A stretch of DNA of 64,000 nt from Luteibaculum oceani. GTDB lineage: Bacteria; Bacteroidota; Bacteroidia; Flavobacteriales_D; Luteibaculaceae. Location: assembly GCF_007995015.1 (NCBI RefSeq), contig NZ_VORB01000006.1, forward strand, positions 124,001 through 188,000, read 5' to 3'. Shown here piece after piece: positions 36,419 to 47,373 of the stretch (position 1 is its first letter; every line of letters begins with the position of its first letter). Below the pieces are notes generated by a model. It did not search any database. It saw only the letters and a program-made list of their open reading frames with translations, and was not told where the DNA came from. Position numbers and translations under genes: made by a program.

Positions 36419-37753
36419 TTGGCAAAATCAGATAAGCAGGTATGGATAAGTTCGGGGAAGTTTACACTTCTAGAGCGTGTGGCTATGCTGGTTTTTGGGG
36501 TTTTTACCTTTCATTTTTTGGTTAGCATCCTCAACAAAGAAGACTATGGTACCTGGATGCTGTTTATCTCTATCCATGCTTTTATAGATACGGCTAGGTC
36601 TGGTTTTTTCAAAAATCCTTTGATTCGTTTTCTTAATCAAAAAGAGGTTTTAAGGCAGGAAAGTCTTCAGACATCTTCACTTTTATTAAATCTAGGATTT
36701 TCTATAATCTTTAGTCTAATTCTTCTTTTGGCTGCCATTCCCATCGCCAATTCGTGGAATGCCCCCGGTTTGGTCCCACTGATTTATGTAAATGTGGTTC
36801 TTAACGTGGTGCTGTCATTTTTTACGCACTACGAGTACATACAAGCTGCCCGATTCCGGTTTAAGGGCACTATGATAGGGAATTTGATCCGGTCGGGATT
36901 AATGTGTGCTGCCGTATTCGTATACTACATTCAAGATGTTCAATTGGATTTGTGGACGCTGGCGTGGTACTTCACCGCAGCTGCCTTTGCAGGTGCTGCC
37001 TACATGTTTTTTTCCTCACGAGATTTAATCCTTTTTAGCTGGCGTACCGATAAATCGTGGATTAAACAACTGTTTAACTACGGGAAATACACGCTTGGAA
37101 CCAATTTAAGCGCGGTGGTAATGCGAAATATTGATACCTGGATGTTGGGTTGGTATATTTCTCCTGCGGCCGTAGCTATTTACGCGGTAGCCATTCGTAT
37201 TGCCAACCTTTTTGAGGTTCCAACCATGGCTTTGGCACAGGTAATGTTTCCTCAAGCTGTGCAAAAGGCTGAGTCGGAAGGCCCTGCTGCTTTAAAGTCA
37301 CTTTACGAAAACTCAGTTGCCACCCTCCAGGTTATGCTCATTCCGCTTGTGATTGTAGTAATCGTATTTTCAGATTGGATAGTGGAATTAATCGCTGGGC
37401 CTGAGTATGCTGAAGCAGGTTTCATTTTAAACATTACCATGTTATACGGGCTTATTATTCCTTTTAATAAGCAAATGGGAATTTTATTGGATGCGGTAGG
37501 TAAGGCAAAAACCAACATGTTATTTGTAGCAAGAAATGCAATAATTAATGTTGTGTTAAATGCTTTATTGATACCCATTTGGGGAATTCCAGGTGCTGCT
37601 TGGGCTTCGCTATTTACCATGTTATTGGTAATGGGTATCAACCAGCGTTATCTAAACAAAAATTTTGATGTGACGCTAGCAGCCGTGTTTGGCAATATGC
37701 TAAAGGTGTCCAAGGAATTACCAGCCCGTGCAAAGGCCATACTGAATCGCTAG
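36419..37753 (+). CDS. Polysaccharide flippase (Wzx/MATE-like, MVF superfamily)
   Basis: The 444-residue protein has about 12-14 hydrophobic helices. Family features include FHFLVSILNKEDYGTWMLF in the first two helices, NYGKYTLGTNLSAVVMRNIDTWMLGWYIS near residues 217-245, and late repeats IPIWGIPGAAWASLF. It moves lipid-linked oligosaccharide across the inner membrane. The start is a TTG: an in-frame stop lies 12 bases upstream and the first internal ATG (codon 23) would remove the first helix. Its stop overlaps the stop of the convergent sulfotransferase by four bases. Confidence 0.88.
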   Translation: MAKSDKQVWISSGKFTLLERVAMLVFGVFTFHFLVSILNKEDYGTWMLFISIHAFIDTARSGFFKNPLIRFLNQKEVLRQESLQTSSLLLNLGFSIIFSLILLLAAIPIANSWNAPGLVPLIYVNVVLNVVLSFFTHYEYIQAARFRFKGTMIGNLIRSGLMCAAVFVYYIQDVQLDLWTLAWYFTAAAFAGAAYMFFSSRDLILFSWRTDKSWIKQLFNYGKYTLGTNLSAVVMRNIDTWMLGWYISPAAVAIYAVAIRIANLFEVPTMALAQVMFPQAVQKAESEGPAALKSLYENSVATLQVMLIPLVIVVIVFSDWIVELIAGPEYAEAGFILNITMLYGLIIPFNKQMGILLDAVGKAKTNMLFVARNAIINVVLNALLIPIWGIPGAAWASLFTMLLVMGINQRYLNKNFDVTLAAVFGNMLKVSKELPARAKAILNR

Positions 37754-38664
37754 GTAAACTTTTTCCAAGTCGAAAGGTCGAGCCCGGTTAGTTCTTCGGT
37801 TTTAAGAATGTCTTCCTTAAAGTAATTGTATAAGTCATCCTTTAGGTAGGCAGGAAGTGTCATCTTGTCTATGTTTTTCGATGATAACCATGCAACTGCA
37901 GATGATCTTGCTTCCTTGGATGGGAAGATAGCTCTGGCCAAGGGGCGTACCACTTTTCTCAACCAGGTTTCTTCTTGGAGGCTATTGTGTAGTAGTTGAT
38001 TTTTTGGAATTCCAGAAACATTGTAGTCTACCGTGGTGTTTATGTCCAGATTTTGCTGGATGCCAAGAAATTCGAATAAGCTACGGGTAGTATCTTGAGG
38101 AGTTTTACGCAGATCGTCAGTCAAAACCACCTTAACATTGGTGAAATTCTCTTTAAACGCTTTAACGCAATCGTAGTATTTGCTCGCAGATTTGTAGTGG
38201 TAAATTAACTCCCATCCCTCCTTTTTTCTTTCTTCTTCGGCATCTAATGCGGCCTCGAAGCTAAGTACCTCTCTTTGGTCTCTCACTAGATGTGAGTAGG
38301 CAGAGAAAGCTCTTTTAACCGGATCTCTCAGAATAATAATTATTTCAGGATCTCCAAGAAACTCTTTGATTATGGGTATGGTGTCTTGATAAAAGTACAA
38401 GGTGTCGGCAGAAGCTTCACCGGCTCTTTTAGCTTTGGCGTTTGCAAAAAGTTTAAGGTATTCGTCCCAAGTTTCAACGTACCACGCTCTAACCTGGTCG
38501 TCTTTGGGGCCGCCTTTAGGGAATTTTCCAGCTACACTGGTTATAAAACGGGGTTCTTTTTTCTCGCAAATAAATATTTCGGGATGTTGTAGTAGGTACT
38601 GAGCGAGTGAGGAGGTTCCACATTTCGCCATTCCAACAATTAGGAAATCGGGTTTACGAGACAT
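37750..38664 (-). CDS. Sulfotransferase family protein
   Basis: The 304-residue protein begins with DFLIVGMAKCGTSSLAQYL, the 5'-phosphosulfate-binding loop, and has IIILRDPVKRAFSAYSHLVRD near residues 108-128, the 3'-phosphate-binding motif. It would transfer sulfate from PAPS to a hydroxyl or amine, probably on a surface glycan. It is convergent with a glycan flippase, so both may act on the same polysaccharide; that is inference. Sulfated glycans are common in marine Bacteroidota. Confidence 0.9.
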   Translation of the reverse strand: MSRKPDFLIVGMAKCGTSSLAQYLLQHPEIFICEKKEPRFITSVAGKFPKGGPKDDQVRAWYVETWDEYLKLFANAKAKRAGEASADTLYFYQDTIPIIKEFLGDPEIIIILRDPVKRAFSAYSHLVRDQREVLSFEAALDAEEERKKEGWELIYHYKSASKYYDCVKAFKENFTNVKVVLTDDLRKTPQDTTRSLFEFLGIQQNLDINTTVDYNVSGIPKNQLLHNSLQEETWLRKVVRPLARAIFPSKEARSSAVAWLSSKNIDKMTLPAYLKDDLYNYFKEDILKTEELTGLDLSTWKKFT

Positions 38665-38767
38665 GTTTTGAATTTAAAGATGAACAAATCTAATCAGGTC
38701 TGTATATTATCCAAACTAATTGGATTTTGATATTTTGATCTGTTAAAAAGGTGGGGGTGGAGGTAAA

Positions 38768-39175
38768 TTAGCAAAGATCTGCTAGGGTTTTACCTTCCAA
38801 AATTCTTAGGGATTGGTCTCTAACATCTAGCATTACATCGTGTAGCTTGCAAGTTTCTTCGTCTGCGCAATCCGAACACCTTTCATAGTAATTAATACTA
38901 ACGCAAGGGACAAGCGCTATAGGGCCACTAAACAGTCTGATTACCGAGGCCATGGGGATATTTTCTGGGTCTTTCATCAAAAAATATCCTCCTCCTTTTC
39001 CCATTTTACTTCCTAGAATTCCTGCTTTTTTTAGGTCAAGTAGGATATTTTCTAGAAACTTCTTAGAAATATTGGTGGAAGAAGCGATAGTAGAAATAAG
39101 AATCGGACTTTGATCCCGATTCTTATTTAAATATATAAGTGCTTGAAATGCGTATTTAGTTTTTTTAGAGAGCAC
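38768..39175 (-). CDS. Rrf2-family transcriptional regulator
   Basis: The 135-residue protein has the winged-helix Rrf2 pattern: KKTKYAFQALIYLN at the start, ISTIASSTNISKKFLENILLDLKKAGIL near 27-54, and SKMGKGGGYFL near 56-66. A cysteine group follows (CVSINYYERCSDC, then ETC), which could hold an iron-sulfur cluster as in IscR and NsrR. The start codon is GTG. Target genes are not visible. It lies next to, but 38 bases from, the response regulator on the same strand. Confidence 0.9.
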   Translation of the reverse strand: MLSKKTKYAFQALIYLNKNRDQSPILISTIASSTNISKKFLENILLDLKKAGILGSKMGKGGGYFLMKDPENIPMASVIRLFSGPIALVPCVSINYYERCSDCADEETCKLHDVMLDVRDQSLRILEGKTLADLC

Positions 39176-39213
39176 GTGTCGCCTTTAGGTGCAAGTTAAC
39201 AAGATTAACCCGA

Positions 39214-39651
39214 CTAGGCTTCTTTGTACATAACTTTAACACCGTCCATTCTAGAAACGCCTGCTTTATCACCTAGAAGTGATGCAAGTTTCTCTATTCT
39301 AATTTCAAGTTCTTCTGGATTAAATGGTTTTGTCATAAAGTCGTCGGCACCTCGTTTTAAACATTTTACCCTATCATCAGATCCCTGTTCACCAGAAAGT
39401 ACAATTAATGGTACATTATTATAGTAGTCGTATTTTCTTACTTCTGCCATAAACTCATATCCATCTATTTCTGGCATGTTGAGATCAGCAATTATAACAC
39501 TAGGGCTGGTTCCTGTCTTAAGCCATTCAATCGCTTCTAAACCATTCTCCTTAAGTACTACATTATATTTTTCACTGAATATGTGAAGTAGTAGCCGCCT
39601 CATCATCGGCTCGTCTTCTACAACTAGAAGTGTTTTCTTTAGATTATTCAT
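39214..39651 (-). CDS. Stand-alone response regulator receiver protein
   Basis: The 145-residue protein is a single receiver domain with acidic pair E12/D13, phospho-acceptor D56 in IIADLNMP, and K108 in TKPF, all conserved. A short tail (RMDGVKVMYKEA) follows and has no output domain. No histidine kinase is adjacent. Single-domain regulators act by protein-protein contact. A perfect -7 box (TAAATTTG) lies 17 bases upstream of the ATG. Confidence 0.93.
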   Translation of the reverse strand: MNNLKKTLLVVEDEPMMRRLLLHIFSEKYNVVLKENGLEAIEWLKTGTSPSVIIADLNMPEIDGYEFMAEVRKYDYYNNVPLIVLSGEQGSDDRVKCLKRGADDFMTKPFNPEELEIRIEKLASLLGDKAGVSRMDGVKVMYKEA

Positions 39652-39668
39652 AACGTGGAGACTTTAGA

Positions 39669-39676
39669 CAAATTTA
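39669..39676 (-). promoter_or_regulatory. -7 box of the response-regulator gene
   Basis: On the minus strand TAAATTTG matches TAnnTTTG exactly and ends 17 bases before the ATG at 39651. No clear -33 TTG is visible. Confidence 0.5.
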
Positions 39677-39804
39677 CGTTGGGTATTTCTTAAACTACCT
39701 CAGCTAGCTTAGGTTTAGAGGTGATAGTTATCGGTCTGAAAACCGCTATGCAACAGGTAATGTTAACCCTTATTAAAATTAAAGCTGATCTGTCGCAGTT
39801 GTTT

Positions 39805-39838
39805 CCAATGTTGTAACAGATATAAACATTGGATTTTT
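39805..39838 (+). terminator. Orphan terminator-like hairpin
   Basis: CCAATGTT and AACATTGG form a perfect 8-bp stem with a 12-base loop, followed by ATTTTTGA. It points along the plus strand, yet no plus-strand gene lies upstream. It could end a small RNA transcribed from within 39680-39800. Confidence 0.4.
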
Positions 39839-40290
39839 GATATCAGTTTATTCTGATATAGACCAGCCTAAAGTCGTGTTTGGAGAAGACCTTGCGGAGG
39901 AATAGGCTTAGGGAGATTTTTTTAAGGCAATTTTTCATTTATCTATAAAAAATTTGGTTTTGATGGCTTTTAATCTGGCCTCGTCGATAAAAGATGATTT
40001 TCGCTTTACTAGGAGCCTGATCCTTAACTCACAACAAGGATAGGTGAATTTCAGAGGACTTTACCTGAATTTTCTATCAAACGCGGTTAAAATCCCACGA
40101 ATTAAATTCCGCCCATCGATGAGCTTTCTAACAAGTTCTTGTTGATACAGGTGTTTATGATTTAAAACAGGTTGTTAATTTAGTGGAGCCATTAATTGTG
40201 GGATCATATATGGAGCGGGAGGTGTAAAATCTAGGAGCCATGGTGGATAAAAACTTGGCTGAGATAAATTTCTTAGGATTTAAAAATTCC

Positions 40291-40298
40291 TACCTTCG
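40291..40298 (+). promoter_or_regulatory. Probable -7 box of the thiamin operon
   Basis: TACCTTCG differs from TAnnTTTG at one base and ends five bases before the first pairing base of the riboswitch, so transcription would begin right at its P1 stem. A clear -33 TTG is not visible. Confidence 0.5.
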
Positions 40299-40303
40299 TG
40301 AAA

Positions 40304-40380
40304 ACTTTGGGGGTGTCCAACAATGGACTGAGATTATACCCTTAGAACCTGATTTCGGTGATGCGGACGAAGGGAAAAGT
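40304..40380 (+). promoter_or_regulatory. TPP riboswitch (THI element)
   Basis: P1 is ACTTT (40304-40308) with AAAGT (40376-40380). Conserved core elements follow in order: GGGGTG, CTGAGA (40328-40333), ACCCTT (40338-40343), GAACCTGAT (40345-40353) and GCGGACGAAGGGAA, matching the thi-box consensus. It lies 40 bases upstream of the thiS ATG and ahead of seven thi genes. Binding of thiamin pyrophosphate should turn the operon off. No terminator follows, so control is probably at translation of thiS or by folding over its start. Confidence 0.95.
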
Positions 40381-40420
40381 AATAATTCAGATCTAGGATA
40401 CTCCCGGCATTATTACAAGT

Positions 40421-40621
40421 ATGCAGGTATATTATAATGGGGAGGCCGTTGATTTAAATTCAGCTACCAAAGTTTCCGATTTTCTTGCTTTACAATCCAT
40501 CGCCCCCAATGGGGTTGCAGTTGCGATAAATAATAAGGTAATTCCAAAAACCAATTGGTCTAAAACCGAGTTAAAAGACCAAGATAAAATTCTAGTAATC
40601 ACTGCCGCTCAGGGCGGATAA
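40421..40621 (+). CDS. thiS: Sulfur-carrier protein ThiS
   Basis: The 66-residue protein has the ubiquitin-like ThiS fold pattern: MQVYYNGEAVDL at the start, NGVAVAINNKVIPKTNWS in the middle and the essential C-terminal VITAAQGG. The terminal glycine is adenylated and then thiocarboxylated to carry sulfur to ThiG. It is the first gene of the operon, 40 bases after the riboswitch and 11 bases before thiC. The ThiF that normally adenylates it is not in this operon. Confidence 0.95.
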   Translation: MQVYYNGEAVDLNSATKVSDFLALQSIAPNGVAVAINNKVIPKTNWSKTELKDQDKILVITAAQGG

Positions 40622-40629
40622 ACGTTTAA

Positions 40630-42503
<1,874 letters not shown>

Positions 42504-42504
<1 letters not shown>

Positions 42505-43094
42505 TGGTAATCGTCATTTCGAATGAAACCGAGGTTGATGACGAAATGACTACCGTAAATCAACTTTTTGAGGGGGGCTTAGACCGGTTTCATTATCGCC
42601 GGTCTGCCTTCAACTCAGAGCGTTTTAAATTGTTCCTGAAAGGAGTAAAACCAGAGTACCACAAAAAGATTAGTGTCCATCTAGGTTCTTTTTGTTATGA
42701 TATCCCCCCGGGTGTGGGTGTTCATTATAAAGGAGATTATGCTGGAGATCGGTTTGTTGATAGAATACAAAGTGCTTCAATTCATTCGGTTCAAGAATTG
42801 AATACTCCTGAAAGGAGGGGAGAAAGTTACTTTTTGGTGGCGCCAGTTTTCCCAAGTATATCCAAGGTAGGATATGGACTTAATGAAACGGTGAAAGGCG
42901 ATTTTGAGGGTAAACGCTTTGATAATAAAAATTTGATTGCACTTGGTGGTATTGATGCGACTACGGTTCAGAATCTTGGAGCGGTATGGAGTGGAATCGC
43001 ACTGAAAGGAAGCATTTGGAAAGCAACAAATCCTAGCGATAGGATCACTTTGTTTAAGAAAATAAAGCAAAAATGGGAGCAAAATCGGCATTAG
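42504..43094 (+). CDS. Diverged ThiE/TenI-like paralogue
   Basis: The 196-residue protein resembles a thiamin phosphate synthase barrel: RFHYRRS near the start, SVHLGS, FLVAPVFPSISKVGYG (matching the G-P-I/V-F-x-T-x-T-K phosphate region) and LIALGGID near residue 150. It lacks the INDR-type pyrimidine-site motif and the GVHLGQED motif that the true ThiE downstream carries in usual form. It may act like TenI, a thiazole tautomerase, or be a subunit; catalysis as ThiE is doubtful. It starts inside the thiC stop codon and ends 22 bases inside thiD. Confidence 0.8.
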
Positions 43095-43783
43095 TTATAG
43101 CAGGATTCGACCCCTCTGGAGGGGCAGGCTTGTTAAGTGATGTGGCAATTTTTGCAGGAAAATCCATTGATGTAAAGTCTTGTGTTACTTGCAACACCTC
43201 CCAAAATTTCACCAAGTGTTATTGGGTAGAACAGCTGCCTGAAAAGCAAATTTTAAACCAGCTAAACCACCTATTGGAGGACTTTCGCTTTGATGGAGTT
43301 AAAATTGGAGCCTTTCCGAATCTTAATTGTCTAAAAACTTGTTTGGATAGCATTAAAGAAAAGCAGCCCGGTATCCCAATTGTATGGGATCCGGTGATTA
43401 AAGCATCAAAAGGAGCCTCATTTGTTGGAGATATTAATAAAGAGGTCTTAATCGATATTCTGGGTAAAATAGACTTGATAACACCTAACCGGAGGGAGTA
43501 TAACACCCTTAAGGGAGTTTTGGGAATGGAATTGTCGGAGCTTACCAACACATTAGTAACCGGTTTTATGGTTACTGATACTCATATCACCGATGCACTT
43601 TTAAGTAAAAAAGAAGTATTGGAATTCACCAAAAATATGGTGCCAGGAAAAGATATTCATGGTTCTGGCTGTAAGTACAGTGCGCTCATTACGGCCCACC
43701 TGATCTTGGGAAATGATTTGGTGAATAGCATTTCGGAATCCAGCCAAGAAATGTATAACCTATACCAAACCATTCCATGTTAG
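43073..43783 (+). CDS. thiD: Hydroxymethylpyrimidine / phosphomethylpyrimidine kinase ThiD
   Basis: The 236-residue protein starts SALVIAGFDPSGGAGLLSD, typical of ThiD. It has IVWDPVIKASKG near residue 104 and the GSGCKYSALITAHL anion-hole and catalytic region near 197-210. It is about 30 residues shorter than most ThiD proteins (~265), with a compact middle. It phosphorylates the pyrimidine twice to the pyrophosphate used by ThiE. It overlaps its neighbours by 22 and 7 bases. Confidence 0.92.
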   Translation: MGAKSALVIAGFDPSGGAGLLSDVAIFAGKSIDVKSCVTCNTSQNFTKCYWVEQLPEKQILNQLNHLLEDFRFDGVKIGAFPNLNCLKTCLDSIKEKQPGIPIVWDPVIKASKGASFVGDINKEVLIDILGKIDLITPNRREYNTLKGVLGMELSELTNTLVTGFMVTDTHITDALLSKKEVLEFTKNMVPGKDIHGSGCKYSALITAHLILGNDLVNSISESSQEMYNLYQTIPC

Positions 43784-44400
43784 TATCTAGGCTGCATTAC
43801 ATATCGCAAGCACTAAATGGCTATAGTCATGCCGAAATGATAGAGCGTGCATTAGCGTCTGGGGTAGATTGGGTGCAGTTACGAGTTAAGAACGAACCGG
43901 AGGATTTTATTTTGAATCAAGCCCAGCAAGCAAGGGCCTTATGCAGTCGGTTTGGTGCAAAGCTTATTATTAACGATCATCCCGCCGTTGCCAAGGCCGT
44001 TGGTGCAGATGGAGTGCATTTGGGATTAAGTGATATATCGGTATCCGAAGCAAGAAAATTGCTTGGTGCAAAAGCCATTATTGGAGGAACCTGCAATACA
44101 TACGAGGACGTAAAAAGAAGAATAGCTGAGGGCGTAGATTATGTTGGGCTAGGGCCTTATAGATTTACCAAAACCAAAGAAAAATTGAGTCCGGTTCTGG
44201 GGTTGGATGGATACCGAAGCTTAATGAAATTTTTGGGAGAGGTCAATCCGCAAATTCCTGTAATAGCTATTGGAGGTATAACCATTGAGGATATACATCC
44301 ACTAAGGGATGCTGGAGTTCATGGGGTTGCATTGGCGTCATTAATTAACCATGCGGATGCCCCTGAAAAAGTGATAACAGAGATTAAAACGAAATTATAA
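43777..44400 (+). CDS. thiE: Thiamin-phosphate synthase ThiE
   Basis: The 207-residue protein has the ThiE motifs in order: WVQLRVKNE near 32-40, [27 protein letters not shown] near 63-89, [13 protein letters not shown] near 99-111, [16 protein letters not shown] near 121-136, and [14 protein letters not shown]. It joins HMP-pyrophosphate and thiazole phosphate to thiamin phosphate. It is the better ThiE candidate of the two in the operon. Confidence 0.95.
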   Translation: MLVSRLHYISQALNGYSHAEMIERALASGVDWVQLRVKNEPEDFILNQAQQARALCSRFGAKLIINDHPAVAKAVGADGVHLGLSDISVSEARKLLGAKAIIGGTCNTYEDVKRRIAEGVDYVGLGPYRFTKTKEKLSPVLGLDGYRSLMKFLGEVNPQIPVIAIGGITIEDIHPLRDAGVHGVALASLINHADAPEKVITEIKTKL

Positions 44401-44401
44401 T

Positions 44402-45178
44402 ATGAGCTTTTCAATAGGAGGAATAGAAATGGGCTCCCGATTATTATTGGGAACTGGTAAGTTTTCTTCAAACGAAAACATGGTTGCTGCTATTAAAGCA
44501 TCTGGAACGGAAATGGTGACGGTGGCTTTAAAGCGTGTTGATGCTAAAAGGAAGGAGCAGGATGAGCTGCTTGCCGCACTCAGATCAACCGGAGTCCGTT
44601 TACTGCCAAATACTTCTGGCGTTAGAACAGCCGATGAAGCTGTTTTTGCAGCGGAATTGGCCCGAGAGGCCTTAGAAACCGATTGGTTGAAATTGGAGAT
44701 TCATCCCGATCCAAAATATTTGCTACCCGATCCTATAGAGACTTTAAAAGCAACAGAGGTATTGGCTAAAAAAGGATTTAAAATACTCCCATACATCCAT
44801 GCCGATCCAGTTTTATGTAAAAGGCTGGAGGAGGTGGGAACTACCGCAGTTATGCCTCTTGGAGCTCCAATTGGAACCAATTTGGGAATAAAAACCAAGG
44901 AATTTATCGAGATAATTATAGATCAAGCTAAAGTTCCTGTAATTGTCGATGCTGGGATTGGTGCGCCATCTGATGCTGCCTTAGCTCTGGAGCTTGGTGC
45001 CGATGCAGTCTTGGTAAATACCGCCATAGCAGTTGCAGGAAATCCCGCCCAAATGGGAGAAGCCTTTAAGTTGGCAGTTGCATCAGGCGAATTAGCTTAC
45101 AAAGCTAAATTAGGGCCCAAACAGCTCTCTAAAAAAGCAAGTGCCTCATCACCTTTAACCTCGTTTTTAGATGTCTAG
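44402..45178 (+). CDS. thiG: Thiazole synthase ThiG
   Basis: The 258-residue protein starts [14 protein letters not shown] and has the Schiff-base region [15 protein letters not shown] with the conserved lysine (near residue 98). It also has [38 protein letters not shown] and [13 protein letters not shown] near the end. It condenses deoxyxylulose phosphate, dehydroglycine and ThiS thiocarboxylate to the thiazole. It begins one base after thiE ends and overlaps thiH by eight bases. Confidence 0.97.
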   Translation: MSFSIGGIEMGSRLLLGTGKFSSNENMVAAIKASGTEMVTVALKRVDAKRKEQDELLAALRSTGVRLLPNTSGVRTADEAVFAAELAREALETDWLKLEIHPDPKYLLPDPIETLKATEVLAKKGFKILPYIHADPVLCKRLEEVGTTAVMPLGAPIGTNLGIKTKEFIEIIIDQAKVPVIVDAGIGAPSDAALALELGADAVLVNTAIAVAGNPAQMGEAFKLAVASGELAYKAKLGPKQLSKKASASSPLTSFLDV

Positions 45179-46295
45179 TTTCAGAGCTTTATTCGAAAAA
45201 TACAGTTGGGAAGAAATTCGGAACCAGGTTTACAGCAAATCTGCCGCGGATGTGGAAGCGGTTTTGGCCTCAGGCAAGGCAGATTTAGATGGCTTTTTAG
45301 CTTTAGTTTCTCCCGCCGCAGCCCCTTATTTGGAGCAAATGGCACAGTTAAGTCGAGAAATTACCTTAAAACGCTTTGGAAAAACGATTCAGCTTTTTGC
45401 CCCATTTTATCTATCGAATGAGTGCCAAAATATCTGTACCTATTGTGGGTTTTCTTTGGATAATCCCATTCGCAGGAAAACCCTAAACCCAATTGAAATA
45501 GAGAAGGAAATCAAGGCCATAAAGGATCTAGGTTTTCGACACGTGTTATTGGTTACCGGAGAGGCAAATAAAACAGTAGGTGTGGATTATTTGGAGCGAG
45601 CAATAAAGCAAATCCGACCGCATTTTGATAATGTTTCCATGGAGGTTCAGCCATTGGATCAACTGGATTATGAGAGACTGATTGAAGTAGGGCTTCACAC
45701 GGTTTTGGTTTATCAAGAAACCTATCATCAAGCCGACTATAAAAAGCACCATCCCAAAGGGAAGAAATCTAATTTTTGGTACCGCCTGGATACTCCAGAC
45801 AGACTTGGGAGAGCAGGAATATACAAAATGGGACTTGGGGCGCTAATCGGTCTAGAAGACTGGAGAATTGATTCATTTTTTGTGGCATTGCACCTCGATT
45901 ATTTGCAAAGAACTTATTGGAAAAGTAAGTACACCTTGTCCTTCCCGAGGTTGCGTCCATTTTCAGGTGGATTGGAACCTAAAGTAGAGATGAATGATGC
46001 CGAATTGGTTCAGCTCATTTGTGCGTACCGAATTTTTAATCCTGATGTGGAATTATCGCTTTCGACTAGGGAAACTCAAAAGTTTAGGGATAACGTTATT
46101 AAAATGGGGATAACCACTATGTCAGCGGGGTCTAAAACCAATCCTGGGGGTTATGCTGTGGAGCCTCAATCTTTAGAGCAATTTGAAATATCAGATGAGC
46201 GCTCACCTGCACAGATAGTAGAAATAATAAAAAATGCTGGTTACGAGCCCGTTTGGAAAGATTGGGACCAGTCGTACCAGCAGTTTTCAGTGTAA
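45171..46295 (+). CDS. thiH: Radical-SAM tyrosine lyase ThiH
   Basis: The 374-residue protein has the radical SAM motif C85-QNI-C89-TY-C92, then [17 protein letters not shown] near residue 121, MEVQPL, and [18 protein letters not shown] near 184-200. It cleaves tyrosine to dehydroglycine for ThiG, so the pathway is the anaerobe/enterobacterial ThiH route and not ThiO. It is the last gene of the operon; a convergent minus-strand gene follows 15 bases later, and no terminator is visible. Confidence 0.97.
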   Translation: MSSFRALFEKYSWEEIRNQVYSKSAADVEAVLASGKADLDGFLALVSPAAAPYLEQMAQLSREITLKRFGKTIQLFAPFYLSNECQNICTYCGFSLDNPIRRKTLNPIEIEKEIKAIKDLGFRHVLLVTGEANKTVGVDYLERAIKQIRPHFDNVSMEVQPLDQLDYERLIEVGLHTVLVYQETYHQADYKKHHPKGKKSNFWYRLDTPDRLGRAGIYKMGLGALIGLEDWRIDSFFVALHLDYLQRTYWKSKYTLSFPRLRPFSGGLEPKVEMNDAELVQLICAYRIFNPDVELSLSTRETQKFRDNVIKMGITTMSAGSKTNPGGYAVEPQSLEQFEISDERSPAQIVEIIKNAGYEPVWKDWDQSYQQFSV

Positions 46296-46309
46296 TTTAG
46301 GAAAAGGGG

Positions 46310-46891
46310 TTAGAGGTAAAAGATAACCTCAAACCTTGGGTTTAATACGTTGTAATCAATTCTCAGGTTGCTTTCCTTAATCTTGGAGTCCTTAATTTTA
46401 GTGGAACTATAATTTAAGGTGGCAATATTCAGGCCAAGAGATGCTCGCTTGGCAATAAAGTACATCAATCCAACTTTTAGGTTGGCGTCGTATTCAATAG
46501 GATGTGGAGTAAATCCATTTAGGTAAAATACTTTTCCAAGGTCTAGCTGAGCAATGTACAGTACTCTGTCGGTAAAGTTTCCGTGTAACCTACCAAAAGC
46601 CCCAATGAACATGGTTTTCTGACTGTCTTTATTTTCAGCGTTGTTCCTTAGGTTTTTAACCTTTTCTACGTCCACTCGGTAATCCAATAAAACTCCCGTT
46701 GCAATTCTGTCGGATACCATAAGTCCAAACAATGGGCTTATAGATAACAATCGGGTTTGGTTTGATATAACAGAGTCTTCTTGGGTCGATCCATCGTAAA
46801 ACAATCCACCACCTAATAAAAGTTGGCCTTTAGATTGACTAAAGGAAATAGAACAAAAAAGGGCAAAAACTAGAGTTAAAAATAAACGCAT
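46310..46891 (-). CDS. Small outer-membrane beta-barrel-like protein
   Basis: The protein (193 residues from the ATG at 46891) has a signal peptide (MRLFLTLVFALFCSISFSQ), then GQLLLGGGLFYDGS and alternating strands such as LLSISPLFGLMVSDRIATG, ending in EVIFYL. The shape fits an 8-stranded OmpA/PagP-like or PorT-like barrel. I do not recognise the family. It is the last gene of a long minus-strand block and lies convergent with thiH. Confidence 0.65.
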   Translation of the reverse strand: MRLFLTLVFALFCSISFSQSKGQLLLGGGLFYDGSTQEDSVISNQTRLLSISPLFGLMVSDRIATGVLLDYRVDVEKVKNLRNNAENKDSQKTMFIGAFGRLHGNFTDRVLYIAQLDLGKVFYLNGFTPHPIEYDANLKVGLMYFIAKRASLGLNIATLNYSSTKIKDSKIKESNLRIDYNVLNPRFEVIFYL

Positions 46892-46991
46892 ACGGCAAGG
46901 TTTAAGTGAATGCAAGAAAAGAAATTAAAACCTTATTCACTATGGCGGCTTTAGAACTTTTGAACAGCTTAAAGGGGAAAGCTATTGTAAT

Positions 46992-47342
46992 TTATTGTCC
47001 GAATAGCTTTTTGTAAAACACGGCAATTAAAACCACAGCTCCCACCACTAATATTTCTAAATGGTCGCTAATGGGTACCGGAGGATTACCTCCGTTCTTG
47101 CGAGGGGCAGGAGTGGAATTTCTCTTTTTCTTTTCATTGAATATGGATTCGTCCAAATCGTAGATTCTATGTTGATTTTCAAAATTTTGTAATGGGCTAT
47201 TTGACTCCTCAAGCATTTGGGCTGGGGCTTCAAGAATAACCGGATCCTCTATGTAGGCATCTTGAGCATATAATTTTGGATTAAGAAAAATGCATAGAAG
47301 CATTGCAGAGGATAGGCTCCAACGTAAAGTAGGTTTTAGCAT
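46992..47342 (-). CDS. Small protein with PID-CTERM-like sorting tail
   Basis: The 116-residue protein has a signal peptide (to about residue 26, LYAQ), a hydrophilic Glu/Asn-rich middle, a KKKRNSTPAPRKNG basic-proline linker, and a three-part tail: PPVPISDHLEIL (87-98), a single hydrophobic helix (about 95-110) and KKLFGQ. This layout resembles the PID-CTERM tails known from Flavobacteriia, although the usual D is S here (PIS). It is 31 bases downstream of the 969-residue secreted-protein gene and probably co-transcribed. What processes the tail is unknown. Confidence 0.65.
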   Translation of the reverse strand: MLKPTLRWSLSSAMLLCIFLNPKLYAQDAYIEDPVILEAPAQMLEESNSPLQNFENQHRIYDLDESIFNEKKKRNSTPAPRKNGGNPPVPISDHLEILVVGAVVLIAVFYKKLFGQ

Positions 47343-47373
47343 GGTGGTAAAGCAGGTTCCTAGGTGTGGTTTT

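Larger units (their letters stand above)
39652..40303. other. 650-base non-coding interval upstream of the thiamin riboswitch
   Basis: I find no convincing gene here; short frames are not protein-like. It contains the response-regulator promoter (minus, 39669-39676), a hairpin with a T-tail (39805-39838), a 7-bp hairpin ATATCAG-TTTATT-CTGATAT (39840-39859), a 14-base palindrome AACAAGTTCTTGTT (40130-40143) and the probable thi promoter (40291-40298). This is the longest gene-free stretch in the window. Confidence 0.7.

Noticed and set aside
40240-40437. A plus-strand open frame of 65 codons before thiS
   Set aside because: It runs straight through the TPP riboswitch, whose conserved bases explain the sequence, and its protein has no recognisable pattern.
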